Source: Microbacterium sp. JZ31 (GTDB taxonomy: Bacteria; Actinomycetota; Actinomycetes; Actinomycetales; Microbacteriaceae). From it: a stretch of 64,000 nt of DNA. Every line of letters begins with the position of its first letter. Positions within the stretch are counted from its first letter, which is position 1. A model generated the notes under the pieces. That model did no database searches and was not told the DNA's origin. It was given only the letters and a program-made list of their open reading frames with translations. Location: the NCBI RefSeq assembly GCF_016805985.1, contig NZ_CP017661.1:1798001-1862000 (forward strand). Reading direction: 5' to 3'. Shown here piece by piece: positions 7,848 through 15,730 of the stretch. A program made the translations under genes and the position numbers.

Positions 7848-8758
7848 CGGCGGTCGAGTCCCCGCACGGCGTCGACCCCGACGTGGCCGACCCCCATGGC
7901 GTCGATCCCCACCGCGTCGATCCCCACGGAGTCGATCACCACGGTGCCGATCACCACGGTGACGTGACGGTCGACGCGCTCGACCTCGCGGACGAGCTTC
8001 CCGGATCGGGCGGGGTCGCCTCTCCGGACGTCGCGGAGTACGCGATGCGACTGGGCGACGACGCGCTGATCCTCTCGCAGCAGCTCGGATGGTGGATCTC
8101 CCGTGCGCCGGAGCTCGAAGAGGACCTCGCCCTCGGCAACATCGCCCTCGATCTGCTGGGTCACGCCCGCGCGCTGCTGCGCTACGCCGGGACGTCGTCG
8201 GGCCGCTCGGAGGACGACCTCGCCTACGGGCGGGACGAGCCGGACTTCCGCTGCTGCTGGCTCGTGCAGCAGCCGAACGGCCACTTCGGCGACACGATCG
8301 CGCGGCAGCTGCTCGTCTCCGCCTTCCAGGTCGAGCTCTACGACGCACTGTCGGACAGCGGCGATCCGGGTCTGCGCGCGATCGCCGGGAAGGCCGCGCG
8401 CGAGGTCGCCTATCACCGCGACCACGCGGTGCAGTGGACGCTGCGCCTCGCGGGCGGGACGGAGGAGTCCCGAGCCCGGATCATCCGCTCGCTGACCGAT
8501 CTGTGGCCGTACGTGGACGAGCTGTTCGCGGACGACGAGCTGTGCGACCGGCTGGGCGACGCGGTGCCGCGTCCCTCGTCGCTGCGCGCGGGATTCGACG
8601 CCGTGATCGACGCGGTGTTCGCGGAAGCGGAGCTCGAGCGCCCGCAGGTCAGCCCCGCGATGGCGCGGGGAAGGTCGGGGCGTCACAGCGCGCATCTCGG
8701 CTACCTGCTCGCCGAGATGCAGTGGCTTGCGCGCCGTCACCCGGGGGCGACGTGGTGA
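7844..8758 (+). CDS. paaC: Phenylacetyl-CoA epoxidase subunit PaaC with a His/Asp-repeat N-terminal extension
   Basis: A 304-residue ferritin-like structural partner of PaaA. The normal PaaC body starts near residue 62 (VAEYAMRLGDDALILSQQLG) and runs through ALGNIALDLLGHARALL, the DEPDFRC block and the C-terminal HLGYLLAEMQ. The family is usually about 250 residues. The excess is an N-terminal stretch with seven pentapeptides of the type V-D-P-H-G (residues 5-39). The GTG at 7844 is supported by GAGGGGGTGA upstream and the four-base overlap with paaB. The in-frame GTG at 7964, which would remove the repeat, has no ribosome-binding site. Confidence 0.93.
   Translation: MTAVESPHGVDPDVADPHGVDPHRVDPHGVDHHGADHHGDVTVDALDLADELPGSGGVASPDVAEYAMRLGDDALILSQQLGWWISRAPELEEDLALGNIALDLLGHARALLRYAGTSSGRSEDDLAYGRDEPDFRCCWLVQQPNGHFGDTIARQLLVSAFQVELYDALSDSGDPGLRAIAGKAAREVAYHRDHAVQWTLRLAGGTEESRARIIRSLTDLWPYVDELFADDELCDRLGDAVPRPSSLRAGFDAVIDAVFAEAELERPQVSPAMARGRSGRHSAHLGYLLAEMQWLARRHPGATW
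7856..7960 (+). repeat. 15-bp tandem repeat inside paaC
   Basis: Seven 15-bp units follow each other without gaps. The most regular ones (7901-7960) are close to GTCGATCCCCACGGN. They encode ESPHG, VDPDV, ADPHG, VDPHR, VDPHG, VDHHG and ADHHG: 8 His and 7 Asp in 35 residues. The unit length is a multiple of three, so copy-number change would keep the frame. Confidence 0.9.
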
Positions 8759-9273
8759 GCGCCGTCGCATCCGGCGGCCGCCCCGTGGACGCCGCGTCGG
8801 CCGCGGCGTGGGACGTCGCCGCGCGCGTCGCCGACCCGGAGGTGCCCGTGCTCACGATCGCGGACCTCGGCGTCCTGCGATCCGTGCGCTCGGACGGCCG
8901 GCGCGCCGAGGTCGTCCTGACGCCTACCTACTCGGGGTGCCCGGCGATCGAGCAGATGCGCGACGACGTGATCCTCGAGCTCACGGCCGCCGGCTACGAG
9001 CGCGTGGACGTGTCGTTCACCCTCTCGCCCGCCTGGACCACCGACTGGATGAGCGAGGACGGCAGGGCGAAGCTCGAGCGCTACGGCATCGCGCCGCCCA
9101 ACGGCAGCGCTCCGGTGCGACGCGGCCCGATCCCGGTGCTGCTGGGCGTGAAGTGCCCGCGGTGCGCGTCGCTGCACACGCGTGAGGTGTCGCGATACGG
9201 CTCGACGTCGTGCAAGGCGCTGTACGAGTGCCTCGACTGCCGGGAGCCCTTCGACTTCTTCAAGGTGCACTGA
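8755..9273 (+). CDS. paaD: Phenylacetate pathway Fe-S assembly-type protein PaaD
   Basis: A 172-residue protein. The N-terminal half is a MIP18/DUF59-type domain (VADPEVPVLTIADLGVLRSV, then TYSGCPAIEQM with a conserved Cys). The C-terminal part has a four-Cys cluster: KCPRCAS, SCKALYECLDC. PaaD is not part of the epoxidase complex but is needed for activity, probably in maturation of the iron centres. The GTG at 8755 overlaps the paaC stop by four bases; GTG 8752 is an equivalent alternative. The stop shares one base with the paaE start (TGATG). Confidence 0.93.
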   Translation: MSAVASGGRPVDAASAAAWDVAARVADPEVPVLTIADLGVLRSVRSDGRRAEVVLTPTYSGCPAIEQMRDDVILELTAAGYERVDVSFTLSPAWTTDWMSEDGRAKLERYGIAPPNGSAPVRRGPIPVLLGVKCPRCASLHTREVSRYGSTSCKALYECLDCREPFDFFKVH

Positions 9274-10391
9274 TGCCGGCGGCAGACATCGTCACCCCGC
9301 CGAAGAGGCGCGCGGTCTTCCACCGCCTGCGCGTGCACGACGTGCGCCCGCTGACCCCGACGAGCGTCGAGGTCACGTTCGATGTGCCTCCCGACCTCGA
9401 GGACGACTACCGCTACGTGCCAGGGCAGTACCTCGCGCTGCGCGCCCGGATCGACGGCGAGGAGGTGCGCCGCTCGTACTCGATCTGCCGACCGCCGTCA
9501 CCCGGACGCATCTCGGTCGCGGTCAAGCGCGACGAGCAGGGCTTGTTCTCGCGCTGGGTGCACAGCGCCCTGACGCCGGGAGACGAACTCGACGTCATGA
9601 GCCCGCAGGGCACCTTCACGTCGAACCTCGACGAGCTCGAGGGCCGTCACGTCGTGGGCATCGCGGCCGGGTCCGGCATCACGCCCGTCATCACGATGGC
9701 GCACCGGATCCTCGAGGGCAGCGCGAGCGGGCGCTTCACGCTGCTGTACACGAACCGCTCGTCGCTCGATGTGATGTTCATCGAGGAGCTCGCCGACCTG
9801 AAGGACCGCTTCCCCGACCGCCTGGCGCTGCATCACGTGCTGTCCCGCGAGCAGCGCACGGCGCCCCTGCTCTCCGGCCGGCTCGACGAGCCGAAGCTGC
9901 GCACCATCCTGACCGCGCTGATCCCTCCGCACACGGTGGACGAGTGGGCGCTGTGCGGACCGTTCGAGCTCGTGCAGCTGTGCCGCGACCTCCTCGAGGA
10001 ATCGGGCGTCGACCCTGCCCACATCCGCTTCGAGCTGTTCACCACCGGGGAGCCGGGCGAGGCCGCTCCGCAGCGCGGGCGCCCCGTCGCCGCCGGAGCC
10101 GGCGAGAAGACCTACCGGATCGACTTCATGCTCGACGGCACGTCGGCGTCGGTCGACAGCCCGGTCAGCGCCAACGAGTCGATCCTGAACGCCGCGCTGC
10201 GGGTGCGGCCGGATGTGCCGTTCGCGTGCGCGGGCGGCGTGTGCGGCACCTGCCGCGCGCGCCTCGTCGACGGCAGCGTGACGATGAGGGAGAACTTCGC
10301 GCTCGAGCCGGACGAGATCGACCGCGGGTACGTCCTCACGTGCCAGTCCCATCCCACGTCCGACCACGTCGTCGTCGACTACGACGTCTGA
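9273..10391 (+). CDS. paaE: Phenylacetyl-CoA epoxidase reductase PaaE
   Basis: A 372-residue flavin reductase with a plant-type ferredoxin domain. The N-terminal ferredoxin-reductase module has the FAD motif RRSYSIC and the NAD(P)-binding region GIAAGSGITPV. The C-terminal [2Fe-2S] domain has Cys319, Cys324 and Cys327 (CAGGVCGTC) and Cys357 (LTCQSHP). It passes electrons from NADPH to the PaaAC di-iron site. The ATG shares a base with the paaD stop. Domains and length are normal. Confidence 0.95.
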   Translation: MPAADIVTPPKRRAVFHRLRVHDVRPLTPTSVEVTFDVPPDLEDDYRYVPGQYLALRARIDGEEVRRSYSICRPPSPGRISVAVKRDEQGLFSRWVHSALTPGDELDVMSPQGTFTSNLDELEGRHVVGIAAGSGITPVITMAHRILEGSASGRFTLLYTNRSSLDVMFIEELADLKDRFPDRLALHHVLSREQRTAPLLSGRLDEPKLRTILTALIPPHTVDEWALCGPFELVQLCRDLLEESGVDPAHIRFELFTTGEPGEAAPQRGRPVAAGAGEKTYRIDFMLDGTSASVDSPVSANESILNAALRVRPDVPFACAGGVCGTCRARLVDGSVTMRENFALEPDEIDRGYVLTCQSHPTSDHVVVDYDV

Positions 10392-10419
10392 CCCACAAGC
10401 CCGACCGAGGGAGGACCGG

Positions 10420-11208
10420 ATGATCGAACTCACGATCCAGGACGACGTGGCGGAGGTCCTGCTGCGCGCGCCGGAGCGGCGGAACGCGCTCGGGCCGGAC
10501 GACCTCGACGCCCTGGCGGAGGCCTATGCCGAGGCCGAGCGGGCCGGCGTGCGGGCGCTCGTCCTGCGCGGCGAGGGACGCGCGTTCTGCGCGGGACGCG
10601 ACATCTCCGGGGTCGACCCGCGCGAGGACGACGTGCTCGGCTATCTCGAGGGGCGCGTCGAGCCCGTCATGCGCCGGATCGCGCAGTTCCCCGCGCCGAC
10701 CTTCGGCGTCGCGCACGGCGCCTGCGTCGGCGTCGGGCTCGGCCTGCTCATCGCGACGGACGTCGTCTACGTCGCCGAGTCGGCGAAGATCGGCAGCCCG
10801 TTCGCGAACCTCGGGGCGACGCTCGACTCGGGAGGGCACGCGCTGTTCTTCGAGCGGCTCGGCGCGCATCGCACGCTCGATCTGATCTACTCCGGACGGC
10901 TGATCTCCGGGGCCGAAGCGGTCGCCCTCGGCCTGTTCTCCCGCGCCGTCGCAGACGACGAGGTCGTGGCGGAGACGCGTTCGGCGGCCGCGCGCGCGGC
11001 CGCGGGCCCGACGCAGGCGTTCGTCGCCTCGAAGCGCCTGATCGCGTCGCTGCGCGACGCCCGCGTGGGCCTGTGGCGGTCGATGTCCGACGAGAACCGC
11101 GCGCAGGCCGCGCTGTGCGACACCGATGACTACCGCGAGGGCTTCGCCGCGTTCCAGCAGAAGCGCACCCCCGTGTTCGGCGGCGGGGCCGTCGTGGGAC
11201 GCCCATGA
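10420..11208 (+). CDS. paaG: 1,2-epoxyphenylacetyl-CoA isomerase PaaG
   Basis: A 262-residue crotonase-fold protein. Unlike the PaaF-like protein at 264, it lacks the Glu of GGGxEL (here GVGLGLL). It has the single catalytic Asp expected for PaaG, Asp136 in ANLGATLDSGGH. PaaG rearranges the ring-epoxide to oxepin-CoA and also shifts double bonds later in the pathway. GAGGGAGGA lies just before the ATG, 28 bases after paaE. The stop overlaps the next start as ATGA. Asp versus Glu is the main reason for calling it PaaG. Confidence 0.87.
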   Translation: MIELTIQDDVAEVLLRAPERRNALGPDDLDALAEAYAEAERAGVRALVLRGEGRAFCAGRDISGVDPREDDVLGYLEGRVEPVMRRIAQFPAPTFGVAHGACVGVGLGLLIATDVVYVAESAKIGSPFANLGATLDSGGHALFFERLGAHRTLDLIYSGRLISGAEAVALGLFSRAVADDEVVAETRSAAARAAAGPTQAFVASKRLIASLRDARVGLWRSMSDENRAQAALCDTDDYREGFAAFQQKRTPVFGGGAVVGRP

Positions 11209-11615
11209 ACTACGTGGCGCAGCAGGGCCCGGGCGAGCTCGCGGAGAAGATGGGCATCGAGTTCCTGGAGCTCACCGTGGAGCGCGCGGTCGCCCGCATG
11301 CCCGTGCACGGGAACCGCCAGTCGGTCGGGTTCGTGCACGGCGGCGCGTACGTCGTGCTCGGCGAGTCGCTCGGCTCCGTCGCGGCGAACCTGCACGCCG
11401 GCGCGGGGCGCCTCGCGGTCGGCGTCGACGTGAACGCGACGCATACGCGATCCGCCACGTCCGGTCACGTCACCGCCGTCTGCACGCCGCTGCACCTCGG
11501 CACCACGGTCGCGGTGCACGAGATCGTGATCACGGACGACGAGGGCCGCCGGTGCTCGACGGTACGCATCACGAATCACATCAAGGACATGCCCCCGCAC
11601 GCCGTGTCGTCCTGA
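11205..11615 (+). CDS. Hotdog-fold acyl-CoA thioesterase
   Basis: A 136-residue 4HBT-type thioesterase. The motif SVGFVHGGAYVVLGESLGS has HGG and the catalytic Glu on the following helix, the arrangement of YdiI/EntH-like esterases rather than of the PaaI protein at 5964. It is coupled to paaG by a four-base overlap and closes the paaABCDEG unit. It may salvage CoA from stalled aromatic thioesters, or be a DHNA-CoA thioesterase (menaquinone pathway) placed here by chance. Substrate unknown. Confidence 0.82.
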   Translation: MNYVAQQGPGELAEKMGIEFLELTVERAVARMPVHGNRQSVGFVHGGAYVVLGESLGSVAANLHAGAGRLAVGVDVNATHTRSATSGHVTAVCTPLHLGTTVAVHEIVITDDEGRRCSTVRITNHIKDMPPHAVSS

Positions 11616-11631
11616 ATGCGGGCCCGGCCGC

Positions 11632-11637
11632 TACGCT
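11632..11637 (+). promoter_or_regulatory. Leaderless -10 hexamer for the 11644 lipoprotein gene
   Basis: TACGCT is followed by 6 bases and then the ATG at 11644. It lies just past the end of the paa transcription unit. Confidence 0.5.
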
Positions 11638-11643
11638 CCGATC

Positions 11644-12114
11644 ATGAACGCCCGTGCTGTCGTCGCCGTCCTCGCGCTGGCCGTCGCATCGGCCGCCCTG
11701 ACCGGATGCGCTCCCGCCGAGCCCGACCCGAGCGAGGTGCAGGCGTGGCTCGACGAAGCGCCCGCGGAGGCCTCCGACCTGCTCGCCTCCCTCAGCGGGC
11801 AGGCGGGACCCGGCGTCCCGTCGCAGGATGACAACGAGGAGCCGGAGGGCATCACGGTCACCTTCGAGACCCCGGTGACCGTCGACCGAATCGACATCAC
11901 GTGCTTCGGTGAGGCGACGATCTTCATCGAGGCCGAGATCACGGGATCGCCGACCACCCACGCCGCCGAGACGAACGAGCTTCGGTGCGAGCGAGGCACG
12001 TTCTCCCTCATCGAGGACATCGGCGCCGGGAACGTCACCGCGGTCCGCGTCGATGCCCCCACAGCGGACGTCCTCACCGCCTGGCGCGCCACCGTCCACG
12101 GCTCCCAGGGCTGA
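11644..12114 (+). CDS. Secreted lipoprotein of unknown function
   Basis: A 156-residue protein with a lipoprotein signal: MNAR, a hydrophobic run, then the lipobox ALTGC with Cys about residue 21. The rest is an acidic, soluble domain with two cysteines that could pair (DITCFGE and NELRCER). No enzymatic motif is recognised. The start has a leaderless -10 rather than a Shine-Dalgarno, suggesting a transcript separate from paaG. It precedes an ABC importer gene by 91 bases, but a shared role is not evident. Confidence 0.75.
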   Translation: MNARAVVAVLALAVASAALTGCAPAEPDPSEVQAWLDEAPAEASDLLASLSGQAGPGVPSQDDNEEPEGITVTFETPVTVDRIDITCFGEATIFIEAEITGSPTTHAAETNELRCERGTFSLIEDIGAGNVTAVRVDAPTADVLTAWRATVHGSQG

Positions 12115-12205
12115 CCGCCCGCGCCCGCCGTTCCCTGGCGGGCGTATTCTTGGACGCAGTCCGGTTACACCGACCGCTACAGCACATCCCCTGACAAAGG
12201 TCCTC

Positions 12206-13843
12206 ATGCTCCGTCGCGCGCTGCCCGCCCTCGTCCTCGCCTCCTCCGTCGCGCTGATCGCCACCGCGTGCGCCCCTTCGACCGGAGAGGCCGGGCCCAG
12301 CTCCGAGCCGCAGGACGGCGGCACGCTCGTCTACGCCACGGGCGACGCCGAGCCGACGTGCCTCGACCCGCACGTCGGCGGCAACTACCCCCAGGCGCTG
12401 ATCAGCTCGCAGTACCTCGAGCCCCTCGTCGGCCGCGACGCCGACGGCGCCATCACGCCGTGGCTCGCGGAGGAGTGGGAGGTCTCCGAGGACGGCCTGA
12501 CCTGGGACTTCACGCTGCAGGGCGACGTCTCCTTCACGGACGGCACCCCGCTCGACGCCGAGGCCGTCAAGGCCAACATCGAGCACCTGCAGGATCCGGA
12601 GACCGCCTCGTCCACGGGCTATCTCGCGGTGTCCAAGATCGCCGAGGTCGAGGTCGTCGACGACACCCACGCGCGCATGCACCTGTCCGAGCCCGACTCG
12701 GCGCTGCTGGAGTCGCTCAGCATGCCGTGGACCGCGATCCAGTCCCCCGCCGGCATCGCGCGCGGCATGGAGGAGAACTGCGCCGCTCCCATCGGCACCG
12801 GTCCGTTCGTCGTCGAGGAGTGGGTCCCGCAGCAGCAGATCACGCTCACGCGCAACGACGATTACGCGACCGCCGGGCCGCAGACCGAGAACCAGGGCGC
12901 CGCGCACCTCGACGAGATCGTGTGGCGCTTCATCCCCGATGCCGCCACGCGCCAGGCCGCGCTCACGTCGGGCGAGGTGCACGTGATCGACAACCCGCAG
13001 CCCGACGCAATCGTGGCCGCCGAGCAGGGCGACGAGATCACGCACATCGACGCACCGCGCCCGGGCTCGGTGAACCGCATCGAGCTCAACGCCGGGCAGG
13101 CGCCGTTCGACGACGCCCGCGTGCGCGAGGCCTTCATCCGCGCCGCCGACCCGAATCCCGGCATCGAGGCCCTCTACCTCGGCACGGTCACGCGCTCGTA
13201 CTCGCCGCTCGGCAGCTCCGAGCCCATGGCGGTGTCGGACGAGTCCCTGTTCGCGACGGACCCGGAGCAGGCGAACGCCCTGCTGGACGAGGCCGGCTGG
13301 ACCGAGAAGGACGAGGACGGCATCCGGATGAAGGACGGCGAGCGCCTCACGGTGCGCTTCCCCGTGAGCACGAACCAGTCGGTCGCCGCCGAGCAGTCGC
13401 TGTTCGAGCAGATCCAGGCGAACGTCGCCGAGGTCGGCTTCGACGTCGAGCTCTCCCCCGTCGACCTGTCGACCTGGTACGGCGTGCTGGGCGCGAACGA
13501 GTACGAGGCCGTCAGCGCGCCGTACACCCGCGTGGGCGCCGAGGTGCTGCGCGTGCTCTACCACTCCGACGCGATCGTGCCCGCACCCTCGGGATACTTC
13601 GCGAACCACGCACAGCTGTCGGACCCGGAGCTCGATGCGCTGCTCGACGAGGCGTCGGCGACGCAGGACGAGTCGGCCCGCGCCGACCTGTACGCACAGG
13701 CGCAGCAGCGCGTGCTGGAGAGCTTCACGGTGCTGCCGCTGTACGACCAGCAGAACCACTTCCTCACGCGCGGCGTCACCGGCGTCACCACGCTCGGCAC
13801 CGTCGCGACCCCGACGTTCGTCGATGCGCGCATCGCCGGCTGA
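12206..13843 (+). CDS. ABC transporter substrate-binding lipoprotein, family 5 (peptide/nickel type)
   Basis: A 545-residue extracytoplasmic binding protein. A signal peptide ends in the lipobox LIATAC (Cys about 22). A SBP_bac_5 domain follows, with the hallmark YLEPLVGRDADGAITPWLAEEWEVSEDGLTWDF-like opening and EGLVAxxP-type blocks. AAAGG stands 6 bases before the ATG. It is the first gene of a four-gene importer (binding protein, two permeases, fused ATPase). The substrate could be an oligopeptide, a metal chelate or a sugar, and cannot be told from sequence. Confidence 0.88.
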   Translation: MLRRALPALVLASSVALIATACAPSTGEAGPSSEPQDGGTLVYATGDAEPTCLDPHVGGNYPQALISSQYLEPLVGRDADGAITPWLAEEWEVSEDGLTWDFTLQGDVSFTDGTPLDAEAVKANIEHLQDPETASSTGYLAVSKIAEVEVVDDTHARMHLSEPDSALLESLSMPWTAIQSPAGIARGMEENCAAPIGTGPFVVEEWVPQQQITLTRNDDYATAGPQTENQGAAHLDEIVWRFIPDAATRQAALTSGEVHVIDNPQPDAIVAAEQGDEITHIDAPRPGSVNRIELNAGQAPFDDARVREAFIRAADPNPGIEALYLGTVTRSYSPLGSSEPMAVSDESLFATDPEQANALLDEAGWTEKDEDGIRMKDGERLTVRFPVSTNQSVAAEQSLFEQIQANVAEVGFDVELSPVDLSTWYGVLGANEYEAVSAPYTRVGAEVLRVLYHSDAIVPAPSGYFANHAQLSDPELDALLDEASATQDESARADLYAQAQQRVLESFTVLPLYDQQNHFLTRGVTGVTTLGTVATPTFVDARIAG

Positions 13844-14900
13844 CGCGACCTCCGCGACCAGGCCGAGCGACCGGCGCGAGCGAGGGAGACGCTCTCCCGC
13901 ACGGCTCCGGCCCGTCGTGCGCTGGATCGCGGGGCGGATCGGGTCCGCCGTGCTGGTGGTCTGGATCGTCGCGACCGCGGTGTTCTTCGCGCTGCGCGCG
14001 TCGGGCGATCCGCTCGAGGCGATCCTCGGCGGCCCCGGATCGCAGGCGGGCCCGGAGGCGGTGGCGCAGGCTCGCGAGGAGTACGGCCTCGATCAGCCGC
14101 TGATCCTGCAGTACCTGACGCAGCTGTGGCGCGTCGCGACGTTCCAGCTGGGCGACTCGTACGCGAGGCGACAGCCGGTGGCCGACCTCATCGCGGCCCA
14201 GCTGCCCGGGACGCTGCTGCTCGCCGCGCTCGCGCTGCTGCTCGCGTGGGCGCTCGCGCTCGCGGGATCCGCGATCGCCGCCACGGCTCGCGGTCCGGTC
14301 GGCCGCGCCGCGGTGGGCGTCGTGCGCGGGCTCGAGCTCGTCGCGACCGTCATGCCGCAGTTCTGGCTGGGCGCGGTGCTGATCCTGGTGTTCGCGGCCT
14401 CCCTGCGGATCCTGCCCGCCACGAGCGGCGGCGCGGATCCGGCGGGACTGATCCTGCCCGTCGTGACGCTCGCGATCCCCATCGCCGGCTTCCTCGCGCA
14501 GCTGTCGCGCGACGCGCTGCAGGAGGCCGACCGTGCGCCGTTCGCGACGACCGCGCGGTCGCGCGGTGCGAGCGAGTCGCGCGTGCTGCTGCACCACACG
14601 CTGCGCCACGCCAGCCTGCCCGCGCTGTCGCTGTCGGGCTGGGCGTTCGGTCACCTGCTGAGCGGCGCGGTCGTCGTGGAGTCGCTGTTCGCGCGCCCGG
14701 GGCTCGGACGGCTGCTGCTCGACGCCGCCCTGAGCCGCGACGTCCCCGTCGTGATCGGCGCCGTCGTGGTCGTCGCGCTCCTGTACGTCCTGGTCGTCAC
14801 GATCGTCGACGCGGTCGAGCTGCTCGTCGATCCGCGCCTGCGCCGACCGCGGGCGGCCCACGCGGCCGAACGGACGCCCGAGCTGGCGGTGGGCTCATGA
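13824..14900 (+). CDS. ABC transporter permease (DppB-like)
   Basis: An inner-membrane permease with the DppB/OppB plan: an N-terminal membrane segment (GRIGSAVLVVWIVATAVFFALR), the periplasmic ASGDPLEAILGG loop, about five further membrane spans, and the EAA-type loop ARSRGASESRVLLHHTLRHA that docks the ATPase. The start is uncertain. The ATG at 13824 overlaps the binding-protein gene by 20 bases and has no clear ribosome-binding site; GTG at 13917 (MRWIAGRIG) would give a more typical N-terminus. Coupled to the next permease by ATGA. Confidence 0.85.
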   Translation: MRASPADATSATRPSDRRERGRRSPARLRPVVRWIAGRIGSAVLVVWIVATAVFFALRASGDPLEAILGGPGSQAGPEAVAQAREEYGLDQPLILQYLTQLWRVATFQLGDSYARRQPVADLIAAQLPGTLLLAALALLLAWALALAGSAIAATARGPVGRAAVGVVRGLELVATVMPQFWLGAVLILVFAASLRILPATSGGADPAGLILPVVTLAIPIAGFLAQLSRDALQEADRAPFATTARSRGASESRVLLHHTLRHASLPALSLSGWAFGHLLSGAVVVESLFARPGLGRLLLDAALSRDVPVVIGAVVVVALLYVLVVTIVDAVELLVDPRLRRPRAAHAAERTPELAVGS

Positions 14901-15730
14901 CGACCGTCGACACGCCCGTCCGCCGCGCGCTGCGACGGCTCGGCCCCGGTGGCGCCGTGGCCGGCGTCGCGCTCATCGCGATCCTGTTCGCGGTGTTCGC
15001 GCCATCCGCGCTCGCGCCGGGCGATCCGCTCGCGATCGCGCCCGCGGAGGCGTTCTCGCCCCCGTCGTGGGCCCATCCGTTCGGCACGGACGAGTCGGGC
15101 CGCGACCTGTACACGCGCGTGGTCCACGGGGCGGCCGCGTCGGCGGGCATCGGGCTGGCCGCCACGGGCATCGGCATCGCGGCGGGCCTCGTCCTGGGCT
15201 TCGCGGGTGCACTGGGCCCGCGCTGGCTTGATGCGGCGATCGCGCGCGTCGTCGAGGTGCTGTTCGCGCTGCCGACGCTCGTGCTCGCGCTGCTGCTCGT
15301 CGCGGTGCTCGGGCCGGGCACCCAGGCGTCCATCCTGGCGATCGGGGTCGCGACGGCCCCGGGCTACGCGCGCATCCTGCGCTCCCGCGTGCGGGGCGTC
15401 GCACGCAGCGACTACGTCGCGTACGCCCGTCACGAGGGTGCCGGGCCGCTCACGGTGTTCGTGCGGCACATCGCCCCCAACACGCTGTGGCCGCTCGTCG
15501 CGACCGCCACGCTCGGCGTCGGCCAGGCCATCGTGTGGGTCTCGGCGCTGAGCTTCCTGGGGCTGGGTGCGCTGCCGCCCTCGCCCGAATGGGGCGCGAT
15601 GCTCAACGCGGGACGCGTCTACATCTCGACCGCGTGGTGGATGACCGTGCTGCCCGGACTCGCGATCGTGGCGACCGCGACCGTGCTGACCGTGCTCGGA
15701 CGCCGCGCCTCGGGGGCGGGAGCATCATGA
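14897..15730 (+). CDS. ABC transporter permease (DppC-like)
   Basis: A 277-residue permease of the DppC/OppC class. It has an N-terminal membrane segment, the conserved HPFGTDESGRDLYTRVVHGA motif, several membrane helices, and an EAA-type loop (DYVAYARHEGAGPLTVFVRH). It pairs with the upstream DppB-like protein. Both its start and stop overlap neighbours by four bases, so the operon is tightly coupled. Confidence 0.9.
   Translation: MTTVDTPVRRALRRLGPGGAVAGVALIAILFAVFAPSALAPGDPLAIAPAEAFSPPSWAHPFGTDESGRDLYTRVVHGAAASAGIGLAATGIGIAAGLVLGFAGALGPRWLDAAIARVVEVLFALPTLVLALLLVAVLGPGTQASILAIGVATAPGYARILRSRVRGVARSDYVAYARHEGAGPLTVFVRHIAPNTLWPLVATATLGVGQAIVWVSALSFLGLGALPPSPEWGAMLNAGRVYISTAWWMTVLPGLAIVATATVLTVLGRRASGAGAS

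Noticed and set aside
7964..8758. Shorter PaaC starting at GTG 7964, excluding the His/Asp repeat
   Set aside because: There is no ribosome-binding site before 7964, whereas 7844 has a strong one and overlaps the paaB stop as the other paa genes do.
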